Part shown: one piece after another, positions 43,868 to 54,642 of the stretch
How the letters are laid out: the number at the start of each line of letters is the position of its first letter
Numbering within the stretch: the first letter of the stretch is position 1
Assembly (NCBI GenBank): GCA_016630955.3
Contig: CM049992.1
Span: 992,001 to 1,056,000, forward strand
Direction: 5' to 3'
DNA from: Didymella arachidicola
Taxonomy: Eukaryota; Ascomycota; Dothideomycetes; Pleosporales; Didymellaceae
Length of the DNA stretch: 64,000 bases
Notes under the pieces: generated by a model
Told to the model about the DNA's origin: nothing
The model's database searches: none
Seen by the model: only the letters and a program-made list of their open reading frames with translations
Position numbers and translations under genes: made by a program

Positions 43868-44507
43868 ATGTCGTTCCTCAGCGCCAACCGACGCGACCTC
43901 TGGTGTACGTCCCCACCAACCCCCCAACCCACGCCCACTCTAACACACCCAAGGGGCCAGCAAAACCTTCCTCAAAGGCGCCTTCCTATTCCACATCTTC
44001 AGCACGCACATCGGCTGGATCGGTCCCACCAGCGGCGTCAGCATGGTCCCCACAATCCCGCACTCCTTCACCAAGCGCCCCTGGATCCTATACTCCAGCC
44101 TGCACCGACGCGGCCGCGGCCTCAAAGTCGGCGACGTGATAACGTACACACACCCGCTATTCCCGCACCAGCGGGGCTGCAAGCGCATCATCGGCATGCC
44201 GGGCGATTTCGTCAGCGTCGTGAGTTCTGCGCGGGAAGACGCGGATCTGGAGAAGGATGGGCGGGAGGGGGACTGGGCGAATGTCAAGGAGAAGGTTGTG
44301 AGGGTGCCGGAGGGGCATTGTTGGATTGCGGGGGATAATTTGGAGTGGAGTCGGGATTCGAGATTGTTTGGACCGCTGCCGTTGGGGCTGGTTAAGGCGA
44401 AGGTATTGGCGGTTATTAGTCCGTGGGAGAATGCGAAGTGGTTGGGGCATGAGAGGGATGTTGTAGGGTATCAGGGGACGGAGAAAGAGTGGGTGAATGG
44501 TACGTGA
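43868..44507 (+). CDS. Mitochondrial inner membrane peptidase, Imp1-like
   Basis: S26 (signal peptidase I) serine protease that trims sorting signals of intermembrane-space proteins. Exons 43868-43904 and 43954-44507 (49-bp intron, donor GTACGT), 196 residues. A short N-terminal hydrophobic segment (KTFLKGAFLFHIF) anchors it in the inner membrane. The nucleophile Ser is in SGVSMVPT and the general-base Lys is in GCKRIIGMPGD. The C-terminal boxes VPEGHCWIAGDN and DSRLFGPLPLGLVKAKV follow. MPGD plus VPEGH is closer to Imp1 than Imp2. Both catalytic residues are intact. The splice that gives DLWWASKTF was chosen because it alone keeps frame. It is one of three mitochondrial biogenesis genes within 15 kb here. 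Confidence 0.9.
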
Positions 44508-45213
44508 GATGGTCTTGAGTGGGAATGGTGTTTGAGGAGATTGTATTGTATGTAAGTCCTACATGAGTTTAATGATACCCTGGCATTCGCACACTTTCAA
44601 CATATTGACCTGATCTATCCTACTCAGCACAGCATGCTTTGCAGGTTCGTTAAGTCATCGGTCAAATAAATCGACAAGCCTCGTCCGCCAAGCCAATTGA
44701 CACGCTAGTGATCCTCGTACCTGCGCCTCAGACCTGGACAACAGTCCATGCGCGATAGAGACGCTCTTACTCCTGAACACTCGAGAGCCTCCGGCATACA
44801 AGATGACAGCCTGCTCACTCGCCTCGGGCTCGAATTGCAGTCCTGGTGTAGAAAGCTTCAATTTGATCTGCCCGGTGCGCTCGTGAGCCGGTGCGCCGCA
44901 CACTGAAGACCAAAGAAACGACACCTTCGAGTCCCAATTCTCCCTCTGCGTTCATCTCCCAAGACAAGCCCGAAGCGGACGAGGCGTGAGCCTCACGCGT
45001 GATGGAACCTTGCCAGAAACTATCGAGAACGGCCTAAAGATCAAATCACCTTCCTGTTTCGACCTCTCGAGCTTGGCACTCCCTACACTAGCGGAATGTA
45101 GGCTGCCATGTAACTATACTTGACTGATCTGCAGCCCTTTGGGCCCAGTCCCTACTGTTCACCACCCTCACTCGATCACCGTGAGCTGCTCAGTCCGTCG
45201 CTTCGTCTTGCCA
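44508..45213. other. Intergenic region before PAN/Apple-like gene
   Basis: About 0.7 kb with no recognised gene. May include a 5' exon of the next gene, whose signal peptide is unusual. Confidence 0.4.
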
Positions 45214-46602
45214 ATGGCGCCTTTCTTCGAAGCCGCAGCACTTGCTCTCCGAGCAACAGCGCCATTATGTCCTGTGACACCTACATGCCCGCAGGACAAT
45301 AGCTGCGCTTACCTTTCGAGTGGCGCTTCTTTGCAGGTGCATTGCGGGAATGACTACTACGGCGGAGACCTGCAGTTAGTGCAAACGTCGACTCTGACGG
45401 GGTGTATGAGAGTCTGCGCAGCAACAAGCAATTGCGTAGGCGCCAGCTACAGAGGTCGAGACTGCTACATGAAGAGCGTCTTGAACGCTGTTCAAGTAGA
45501 GTAAGTATTCCTCATACGGGGACCAAGGGCACTTGTGCTGATCACGTGCTCAGTGATGGAGTTGTTGGCGTGGTAGTCGTTTCCCGCGAACCTGCTCCGA
45601 CACCAAGTCCTCCAAGTACACCCGCATCATGTCCAACTGCGTTTAGTTGTCCTGAGAATGATGGTTGCACGATCCATGGGACTGACCCACAAGTCTACAC
45701 TCTTTCTTGCAGCACTGACTACTACGGGGGAGACTTCACTAGCTTGTGGGCAGACAGTCTGCCGGTGTGTGTGCAGGCATGTGTAAGGGATAGCCAGTGT
45801 GTTGCAGCGAGCTTCAATGGAGGCTCAGGTGCTGGGACTTGCTACCTCAAAGACAAGAACAACGGAGCAGGCGCAAGCGAGAATGCTGATGGTAAGTCAC
45901 GCTTCTTACACCATTCCAATGTATACATGACATCTTTGCTAATGCATGATAGCGATTGCACTTGTTACTCCTCCAGTATCTTCCTCGTCAGCTATATCAT
46001 CAACTCCCTCGTCAACAGCACCATCCTCGTCAGTCTCGAGTCCCATTAGTACGTCTGCAACACTATCATCCTCCTCTCCAAGCGCAACCCCCACTTCAAC
46101 ACCAACACCAACATCAACATCAACATCATCCTCGGTCCCGGTCCCTAATCAGGTCATCGCCAACGGCGACTTCGAAGGCACCAGCTACACTCCCTGGACC
46201 ATATCCGGCTTCGCCCTCGTCTCCGGCACAGTAACCGGCCAATCCACCACCAGCCCCTACAACGGCGACCACAGTTTCCAAGCCCAAGGCGAATCGACGA
46301 ACAACTACTGGCTCATGGACATGTCTCAGACCGTCACCGTGGTGCCGGGGCAAGCCTACGACGTGTCTCTGTGGAGCAAGCAGGCGCTGTATGGAAATTG
46401 CGATGTTACGGTCAATTACAATGGCCAGAGTGTGTTTGGGTTTCAGCCTGGGACGAGTTATGGCGAGGAGACTGGGAGGATTGTAGCGGCGAAGACAGCT
46501 GGGGCGGAGGGCGTGTTGAGGTTGAGTGTGCAGTGTGGGAGTGGAGGGGCGAGGGCGAGGCTTTGGTTGGATGATGTTAGTATGATGCAGGTTAGTGTGT
46601 GA
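45214..46602 (+). CDS. Secreted protein: two PAN/Apple-like repeats plus CBM-like domain
   Basis: Exons 45214-45500, 45554-45891 and 45953-46602 (introns 53 and 61 bp), 424 residues. Two copies of a Cys-rich module sit at the N-terminus (about residues 27-95 and 115-195): each has CP, then C, a YYGGD core, and then C, C, AS, G, CY(L/M)K, as in fungal PAN/Apple-type domains. A Ser/Thr/Pro-rich linker (about 205-265, likely O-glycosylated) follows. Next comes a beta-rich C-terminal domain beginning NGDFEGTSYTPW and ending LWLDDVSMM, which resembles CBM4/9-type carbohydrate-binding modules. Extracellular binding of glycans or cell wall is the likely role. The start codon is doubtful: the first residues (MAPFFEAAALAL) are only a weak signal peptide, and a further 5' exon may exist. 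Confidence 0.72.
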
Positions 46603-46776
46603 GGCTACTCGTGGATGCCGGATGCTCGGATGAGACGACATTGATAATTTGTAACGCCATGTCCGTCAAGCCTCCGATGGCAGAGATTGCAAGACTTCGT
46701 GGCCTGATCATAAGATCCGAGGCATCCGCGTTGTGTTTGTGTGAGCGCTCAGCGTTGTGGACCATATGCAGATCTC

Positions 46777-47921
46777 TTACCACGAGAACGCCTCGACATT
46801 CAACTCCCACCTCGGCTTCTCGGACAATCTTGCCCTCTTACTCACCAGCTCTCTTACCTCGTCACATAATCGACCGGGTCCACAAACCACAACACCTATT
46901 CTGCCCCACCCCTCACTCTCCTCGCGTTCAATTAGACCTCCAACGTCGAGCCTCGCGCCAACGCTCACATTCTTCTCCCCAGGGCTTTTCAGGATCGTGG
47001 CTAGATCATCCACTGACCCTTGACTTGAGGCCTTCATACTCCATTGAAGAGAAATGCTGGGATGATGTGCAATGAACGGAAGGACTGCAGTGATGCCGAT
47101 AACACCCGCAATTAGCACTGGGCGATCATTTCAGAGTACCGCATCGGTGGAATTGTTGGGGTACGGTCCATCGACGAGGGTGAGGAGCGACGCATGAGTC
47201 GCGAGGCTCTTCGTCATGCCAGTGCATCTTCGAACAAACAGCGAGATGCCAGATGTATCTGTCTGCACTGTGCGCGTTGCGCGAGCCGAGACCGCAGTAC
47301 CAACGCCTGACTTCTCGATGTCGGCAGTGTTCTCAGGCTTGGAGCTCGACGACGAAGCCTGCACCGCCGACCTGTGACTGCGGCTCTGCAAAAGCGCAGT
47401 CGGCACAACATTGAAGGGATGATTCTCCCATGGCCGTAGCGGGTTGAGACTGGGGAAGTACGTTTAAGTATGCCTCCGGGTCTAGCATCCCACCGTACGC
47501 CCTTGATATCGATCCTCGCGATGTCTCCTGATACGTCCACTTGGGTTCCACACCCATAAGTCGTCCAGCGACGCGCTCAATCCAGTGCTTCTCAATCCTC
47601 CACGGCGCAACACTCGTGCCAGGCGCGTTTTGCAGTTGGCGAGAGTCGTCAGCCAGGATGAATCGCTCGCGTAGCGTTCAGGTGAAGTCGCGCCTTAGCC
47701 GTGAAAATGGGCGCCAGAGACGTGATCGTGTCCGGAACAAGTCAGCATTGCGCTCTCGAAGATGTCGCGGCATGCGAATGCGCAGTTGGGATCGTACACT
47801 AAGGGTTTAGAATGACCGCTGAATACTAGTGGGTTGCCCAGAAACTCACTCGTTATTGGGCACCCGATCAGTGCTGATGCTGCGCTCGACAGTAGAGGGT
47901 CAGTAGATTACTCGCCTTCAT
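46777..47921 (-). pseudogene. Ferric reductase (FRE-type) relic, internally deleted
   Basis: Minus-strand fragments in order match a fungal transmembrane ferric/cupric reductase. From 47921 come MKASNLLTL and, after a one-base shift, ALIGCPIT; a still-canonical intron; then MYDPNCAFACRDIF, and FHG followed by stop. The luminal region ends IEKHWIERVAG and VEPKWTYQE. The membrane domain with heme-binding His residues is absent: the next recognisable text is the FAD-domain GDIARIDIKGVRWDARPGG, then after a frameshift and a TAA comes YFPSLNPLRPWENHPFNVV. The NAD-domain follows TDAVL-stop, where the family's GGIGIT reads GVIGIT, and ends VVVCGPGRLCDEV and ELNVEAFSW. At least three stops, two or more frameshifts and a deletion of roughly 1 kb make it non-functional. 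Confidence 0.82.
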
Positions 47922-48418
47922 GATTGCGGCCTTGCTGTGTCGTCTCTGCTGACCTCCGAGGGCCGCTACTCGTTTGGGGAGTGATCACGAATCTCTATAT
48001 ATTCCTCGCGTCGTAATGCCGAACGTATATCAAAGTGCTTGGAGCAGCCGTCAAATGAGCGGCTCGTCTTGCCTATTCGCCATTGTGCTCAACTGGCACT
48101 TGCATTGTCTGTTACTCACTATGGGTGAACTTGCTCGTTTACGCAGTCCGCTACTTCTACGTCGAGCAACGAATGAGAATCTGTGTGTAAAGTTCTAGTG
48201 TAATAGGCAGTTGTTTCGAAAGCAAGCGGTTCTCAGAATGTGCTCGTAACTGGCTCAGCTGCAGAACTTGGCAATGCTTGTCTGTCAGTGTACACATCCG
48301 GCCTTTGAGATAGTCTGACCAACAATCGCATATACCCAAGTAGTGTCAAAATATGGCATGAGTGCTACGGTGTCAAGGGGAATTGATGCATGGTGGTGGG
48401 AGCGGTTGCATTCAGTAC
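47922..48418. other. Intergenic region after reductase relic
   Basis: About 0.5 kb, no gene recognised. Holds the former reductase promoter side and the 3' flank of the coiled-coil gene. Confidence 0.4.
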
Positions 48419-50438
48419 CTAGATCTCGAACACGCCGCCCATACCGACTCTGATATCGACCACATCTACTTTCCAATCCTTCCAGTCATTCAAACCTCTC
48501 TTCGTCTCCCTGATGCGCTCCAGCCTCTTCTTTGCCTCCTCTTCTTGTGCCTTCTTGAACGCGTCTTCGTCGAACTCGAAGTCATCCAAGCTTGGCAGAC
48601 TTGCAAGGCTCTCTGTTCTTGGCTTGCCGCGGTTTGCAGCATCGCTGCGCCTATGCGCTGAATGTTGTGATTGGCCAGTGAATGCAGAGATGCCAGACTT
48701 GATGACGTCTTGGAATGAGGAATGGTTTTGTCCTACAGGTCGTGTTGGCGGAGCGCCTGAGAGATCAATTTCGTCGAAGCCAGAGTTCGTGTATGGCTGT
48801 GAGGTATCGGCATCGTCGATGGAAGGCTGCATGGCAGTGCGGCGGTCGCGCCACACGCCACGACGAAGTTCAAAGTTCTCCTCCTCCAATTCGCGGACCT
48901 TAGCCATTAGACGATCGCGCTCTTCATCCTCAAGTTCTTGTACGCTGGAGTCTTCGATAGAATCAAGATTCGCTTTTCGACGACGTTGCTCAGCTTCACG
49001 GAGGCGTGCGTTCTCGTTGCTCAAGCCAGTCACACGAGTCCGGAGCTCTGCAGCCTCGCGCTCAATCTTGGCGCTCTCTTGCACACGCGCTTGATTGCGC
49101 GTGTCATTGTCCCGATGCAATTGTGTGAGCGTTTCAATCTTCTTCTCGAGTAACTCGGCTCTCGAGATAGCATCTGAGGCCTTGCGGTTCGCAGTGCCAA
49201 GCTCTGCTTCAACCTGGGCGATTCGCGTCTGCGCAGAGTCACGGTCTGAACCCTCCTTAGCCGCCTGCTCGCTGGCTTTGTCGAGACTCGCTTTCAAGTC
49301 AGACAATTCTGTCTTGGTGGAGCTAGCCTCTTGCTCTGCCTTCTGCAACGCCGATTCGAGACTTGAAACCTTCGATTGAAGCTCGTTGTTCTTGTTCGTC
49401 TGCTCGGTCAACTGAGTGTTGACCTTCGAGATCTCCAATTCCAAGGACTCAATCGTTCCTGATTTCGAAAGGATCTGAGCGTTCAGATCATCGATCGACT
49501 CGGTTTGACTAGGCGAAGCGGCAGAGGCGCGGCGAGTGGACTTCTCGTTCTGTGTTCGTAGCTGCGAAAGTTGCCGTGTGAGTGATTCGACTTCTGCTTT
49601 CTGCTTAGATATTAGCCTGCAACTTCCAACATCGCTGAATATCGAGGTACGTACCAGTTTATCCGCCTCTTTGCTCTTCTCAAGCGCAATCACGGCTTCG
49701 CCCTTGCCTTCCCTGAACTCTTCGAGCTCCTCCTCATCTTTCTCCCACTTCGTCTTGTACTCTTCGACCTCGGCTGTCAACTTGATCTTCTCCAACTCAA
49801 GCTCCGCAATCTTCTGGACCTGTTCACGGTAGATCTCGCTCGACACACCGCCCCCAGGTGTCAGACCGGTAGGTGACGCAGGTCCAGCACCTGATCGATA
49901 GAAAGATTCCGACCGTTGACGTGACTCGATTGCGACCGAAGGTTTGCGGCCATGGGATGGCTTGGGTACCGGTAGATCGGTGGGCTCGTCATCGTCGGCG
50001 GGCGCTGGAGACCCAGGCTCTGCAGTTTCGATCGGTAGATCTGTGGGCTCTGGAGGAGCATCTTCGATCTTCTCCTCAGCTGGCACAGGGGTGGTGGAAG
50101 CCTCAGCTTCAACGGAGGCTTCAACGGAGGCTTCAACGGGAGCTTCTTCTGTGGCTTCTGCTTCCTCCTTCTTGTCCTTCTTCTTCGCGCCGCCGGCCTT
50201 CTTGGCCTTCTGCTTCTTCAATTGTTCATACTATGTATTTAGGTCAGCAAGCCTCACTGGTCGCGCAGGAATCTGCGTGTGTATACCGCTGGTGCCGCCA
50301 ATGGTACGAGCACACACTCAGTGCCCGTAGTGATATCGCTATAAAAGAGGCATCCCTGCTTGTCTGAAAGGAGATTGAACATACGCGCTTCTTGGCTGCG
50401 GCGACCTTCTCAGCCTTTTCCTTGTCGTCGTCCACCAT
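48419..50438 (-). CDS. Large coiled-coil protein
   Basis: Exons 50438-50385, 50230-49655 and 49600-48419 on the minus strand, 603 residues. The first intron (154 bp) joins MVDDDKEKAEKVAAAKKR to YEQLKKQKAKKA. An acidic Pro-rich stretch with a VEAS repeat (about 50-75) and Ser-rich sequence lead to a long heptad-rich coiled coil (about 155-450). The C-terminal part includes DEIDLSG and a conserved-looking end (SLDDFEFDEDAFKKAQEEEAKKRLERIRE, DWKDWKVDVVDIRVG). It looks like a Golgi/vesicle tether or cytoskeletal scaffold, but I do not recognise a named family and it lacks a GRIP domain. Intron 2 (54 bp) has no in-frame stop, so a retained isoform with 18 more residues is possible. Confidence 0.82.
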
Positions 50439-51954
50439 GTTGCAGTGTGGGATGCGATTGTGTAGATTGTGGGGTTGTTGGACGCGGTGACGCGCCTCGA
50501 GCTGCGCGAGGCCACCTCCGCAAACCACGCTAGTGTATGATTGGCTATCTAGCTTGAGCCTCTCTCATCGCATCTGTCCGACGTCAAACTCTCATGGGTT
50601 CAAGACGTCCGGCGGCGCAATCGTACTGATAACTGACCATTTTATCGCACCTGTCCATTCGTATCTCGAGCTTTCTCAGTTAATATCATGCTACAAATCC
50701 GTTACCTCCCCTGTTTCGTTAATCGCAGCTAGAAGCATCGTCGCTCAGACACAACGTCTCTTCATTTCACCTCCCAAGCTGGCTACATACAACCTCCTGT
50801 TCACCAATCTACAGAGTACACATGTATCTCTGCGAGTTGACCCAACACCTCATCACCCTGAAACACTCCACACATTTAGACCCATGGTTTCTCACACTTG
50901 TGCAACGGCCAACCGCCGAACCCGCACCGTCGCACGATCTACCCGCCTGTCTCATTGCGCCATAAGATTTCCCGTCCCCGGTCTTAAATTCGAGCGCGGC
51001 GAGCTTGTTCTTGTGCATCTTCATTTGGCCCTTGCTGATCCTCGTTCACAAAACCACCCCGCGTGCATAACTTGAAACACATAATTCCTGACTCGCAACG
51101 GATGAATGTGGAGGACCGATCCTCGTAATCTCCGCGAACTATTGGAAGCGTGGCTGTGCATGGCGACGAGGAAGTGGCTCCGTGCTTGAGCGTGCGCGAG
51201 GCGTGCGCGAGCTGGTGGGGTCAATACAAAGGAATCGATATGTAAGCGCTGGGAGCCGATTGGGTTCATGTGTGCGACGTTGACGAATCTGGTGACGACT
51301 GCGGCTTTGTTGTGAACTGAGGGGATTCGTTAGATTGACAATAGTGAGTGGCGGGTCGGAGAGACATATGCGCAACATGGTATATGTTTGTGTATGTGTT
51401 CATTGCATTTCACCATGCACGACTATCTTGTTTGTCGCTGGTAGATCTCGCTCCACCAAATTGGTCAACGCCGCCATACATGAGGTATTTGAAGGAAGAG
51501 ATTTGTCGTATCGCGCTTCCGCGCAGGCATGTCTTGGAACAGAAGGCCAAAGAGTACCCAACCATGCCTCGAATATACTGAATGAGAGACAAAGAAGATG
51601 CTGTCTCCCAAGAGACATACCGCCGTAGAGAGCTGGTCAAAGTACCGCAGATCGTTATTGACTCGTGGATACTCGTCTTCCCAGGGCCCGCAAACGATGG
51701 TTTTATAAGGGAAGCTGATTCAACGAGAGTAAGAAAGTCCGGTTCGCGTTCCAAGATTGCAAATAAAGCATGCGCCATTAAAAGTTCGTAGCCTCGCTGA
51801 TAACTCCGTTTCATGCGGGAAGGTGGTGATGTATATATGCTCGATGATAGGGGTGAGCCATTATGTCATGCCGTCAAAAGGAAGTACGTCCGTTGGATTA
51901 GAGTACGTGATAATATGCAAAAGGTAGCGGGTGGCGGTCGTGGTAAAAGCAGAT
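50439..51954. other. Intergenic region with weak ORFs
   Basis: About 1.5 kb. Several open frames of 130-180 codons occur (for example 50533-51075 plus and 51410-51814 minus), but none shows a domain, signal peptide or splice support. Nothing is annotated. Confidence 0.4.
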
Positions 51955-54642
51955 TTATTGAGCTTGCGAGGACGAAGAAGCTAATTCTTTCGATGATTTC
52001 CAGAATTTCAGCTTGCTGAGGCGCCTGGGTTTCTTCTTCGTGTCCCGTGCAACGGGCTCGAGGTAAGCGGACTGCGGTCGCTGTTCAATTGACAACTTGC
52101 TCTTCTCACTACCGTATGATCCATTGATCAAACGGGAAAGACTAGCAATGCTGGACCGCTTGCGACGGCGCTGCTCGACCTCGCTGGGTGTAGAGCAGAG
52201 TGAGGCCGAGCGATCGCCAGGCCTGCGAGGAGCGGGCAGAGGGAAAGTTCCCTGCAAATTGCTGGTCATAGTCGACCTTGAAGAAGTCAGAGATGGTACG
52301 TCAGATGAGTCGCGTATCTCCGGTCCAGGCTCTCCAAATCGTGGTGACGGCATGGCTGGATAATCCGTTACAGATGACGCAGCAGTGCCGATACGAGGTG
52401 TATCGAAAGAAATTTGACTGGAGCGGTAGTCTGGTGAGCCAAAGGAGGAGGTGACAGTATTGGGTGTCATCAAGCTTTGCTGCGCGAGCGGTGCCGGCAC
52501 AGCCATGGTCGACTGAGCGTCCTTGAACTCCTCCAGCGTCGACTGCGGTGTGACAGTGGAGTCTGATGAGTGCGTAAGAGATGATGTGCGCGGCTCTTCG
52601 TAATCCTCCACGACCTCGACTTGAGAGGCACTCGATTGGGGTACGGCATGTGGAGACAGTGGCTCCTCCATAATGGGCGAGTGTTGCGGCTCGGCACGTG
52701 TCTTCAAGCCTAGACCGTCATTGAAGTTCCAGTTGATGGCTGGACCATCGTGTCTGTCCTCAGTCTCCACGACCTGGATTCTCGGCTCCTCGGCCTTCTC
52801 AGACTCTTCCGCAATGGAAGTGGGGGGAGATTCTCTCCTCAACTCAGGCTTTTCCTCTTCTGGCTCTTCCTCCTCGAACACGTCGGCCATAGGTGAGGTG
52901 CTAGTGGCAGCTGAAGGCCTGAACTCGAAAGGCACCAGCTCAGGGGCGCTTTCGGTCCTGCGATGATTGGGAGTGAAACCACTGGCGCTGTGCATGGCTC
53001 GGCGGTGAGCCGCGAATCCGCGTTTCTGGGTCCTCGAGTCTGCGCCATTAGGAGTCTGGAACGGGCCGAGCGCCGCGTCCATGTCGATGATAGGGCTCAT
53101 AACATCTGAGTCTACACGCTTGAGCTGTCGTGGTTGCCAGGATGCAAAATCGGTATCGATCTTGGGTCCTGGAACGGTGTCCGCTGTGGGCGATACGATG
53201 GTGACGGAGTTGTCGTCATCGAAGTTTGGGCTGAAGTGATCAAAGCCAAGCTCGTCCGACGAGTCAGTGTCCTCGCCTTCCACTTCGATATCTGGCTGCT
53301 CGGGGGTCGCTGCTCGCTTTTTGGATTTCTTGCTCTTTCGTGGAATGATTGAATTGGCCCAAGATTTGACCTTTCGTGGCTTGTGACTGATCTTCTTTGA
53401 CTTTGACTTCGCATCCTCCGCTGTTTCTGCGTTCAGAGGTGAAGCCAGAGGTGACGAGTTGAAGGTGGTCGTGAGAGCTGGGTCGGAGATGCTAGTCGGC
53501 AACCTTCGGTGGTGATACTTGTCGCTGCTCTTCGACTCCAAGCGAAAGAAGCTTCGCCTCTTGATTGGCATGTCAGGCGAAGTTGGACTGGGCCCAGCGG
53601 ACCGCGAACGTCCGGCAGACATGGGTCGCTTTCGCTCCACTGATTCTTCAATCAAAGGATTGCTCAAAATCTTGTCCAAAACAGCGCCAGCGGTGCCAGG
53701 CCGACTCTCGTCTTCTACTGTTGGCAGGGTCGGGGTACCTGAACGTGTGAATGGAGGGCTCACGGTGTTACCACCAACAATCGATGACAAGCTGTTCGTG
53801 TTCGAGTGTCCACGGATTGTAGATACTTCGGTCTCTGACGAAATTGTCGAAAGAGGCCTGATGTATTCGACCTTGTCTGAGAATCCGACACGGGCTCTGG
53901 AAGGAGGACGTGGTGTGGACCCTTCGTCTGGACTGTTGGTCCGCAGACAAGGCTGAGACATCGACTTGTTCACCGAATGACCGAACTTGAAATCGTTCAG
54001 GTTCTCAGCAGGGGTGTTGGGCGCACTGCCAGTCAAAGTCGGCATTGGAGGAATTGGGGGCACTGGAGGAGCCATGATAGCAGACAGGTCGTGGGACGAA
54101 ATTGCAGCAGAACGGCGATGTGCGTGCCCACGACGTCCAGCAGGCGGACCTGGCTGTAGTGTCGATGTGGGGGGTGAAAGAGAACCGTCCTTGGTAGGAC
54201 TGCTGCTCAGCAATGTCGCGCCTGTTCTAGCACTTCCTCCAATGAGCTCACTTCCGCCACGTCGGTGGCCATGCATTGGCTTTGCAGGCGTCGTCGGTGG
54301 AAGGAGCGGCGATGCCGGAGGGGATGTTTGCTGGGGTGGTGGTGGTGCGTTGCCTGAGGGGTTGAAGGAGAAGGCAGGCAATGCGTTGACGGACTTCTGC
54401 CTGGCGTGCGGCATTGACCCTCTACGTGCAGCCGGGTACTGCATCGACATCGGGCGGGGTTTCGTTGGTGACGAGTCAGCCGAGGATGTGTCTGGTCCTC
54501 GCATGGGGAACGAGAAGTCGGGGTTGGGGACCATCTCGACCGTACCAACATTGGGCTGCTGGCGACGCTGGTAGAGCGCTGGGCCTACACCCGCGGATTG
54601 CGACTGTGTAGCCTGATGGCGTGGCAGCGCAATTTCAGCCAT
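51955..54642 (-). CDS. Large disordered Ser/Pro-rich protein
   Basis: Single exon, 895 residues. Almost wholly low-complexity and probably disordered: Pro-rich runs (PPPPQQTSPP, MAPPVPPIPPMP), many RRxS-type phosphorylation sites (ARRGSM, HRRGGSE, HRRSAAISS, KRRSFFR, KRSSIASL), and a basic Lys patch (IIPRKSKKSKKRAA). A few conserved-looking islands stand out, e.g. VGFSDKVEYIRPLSTISSETEVS and the C-terminal KKPRRLSKLKFWKSSKELASSSSQAQ. The same kind of protein is often labelled cell wall proline-rich protein in ascomycetes, but no signal peptide or membrane segment is present, so an intracellular signalling or scaffold role is as likely. The function is unknown. Confidence 0.78.
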   Translation of the reverse strand: MAEIALPRHQATQSQSAGVGPALYQRRQQPNVGTVEMVPNPDFSFPMRGPDTSSADSSPTKPRPMSMQYPAARRGSMPHARQKSVNALPAFSFNPSGNAPPPPQQTSPPASPLLPPTTPAKPMHGHRRGGSELIGGSARTGATLLSSSPTKDGSLSPPTSTLQPGPPAGRRGHAHRRSAAISSHDLSAIMAPPVPPIPPMPTLTGSAPNTPAENLNDFKFGHSVNKSMSQPCLRTNSPDEGSTPRPPSRARVGFSDKVEYIRPLSTISSETEVSTIRGHSNTNSLSSIVGGNTVSPPFTRSGTPTLPTVEDESRPGTAGAVLDKILSNPLIEESVERKRPMSAGRSRSAGPSPTSPDMPIKRRSFFRLESKSSDKYHHRRLPTSISDPALTTTFNSSPLASPLNAETAEDAKSKSKKISHKPRKVKSWANSIIPRKSKKSKKRAATPEQPDIEVEGEDTDSSDELGFDHFSPNFDDDNSVTIVSPTADTVPGPKIDTDFASWQPRQLKRVDSDVMSPIIDMDAALGPFQTPNGADSRTQKRGFAAHRRAMHSASGFTPNHRRTESAPELVPFEFRPSAATSTSPMADVFEEEEPEEEKPELRRESPPTSIAEESEKAEEPRIQVVETEDRHDGPAINWNFNDGLGLKTRAEPQHSPIMEEPLSPHAVPQSSASQVEVVEDYEEPRTSSLTHSSDSTVTPQSTLEEFKDAQSTMAVPAPLAQQSLMTPNTVTSSFGSPDYRSSQISFDTPRIGTAASSVTDYPAMPSPRFGEPGPEIRDSSDVPSLTSSRSTMTSNLQGTFPLPAPRRPGDRSASLCSTPSEVEQRRRKRSSIASLSRLINGSYGSEKSKLSIEQRPQSAYLEPVARDTKKKPRRLSKLKFWKSSKELASSSSQAQ

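Noticed and set aside
51410..51814. 134-codon minus-strand open frame
   Set aside because: No recognisable family, no leader or neighbour evidence; left unannotated though it could be an orphan gene.
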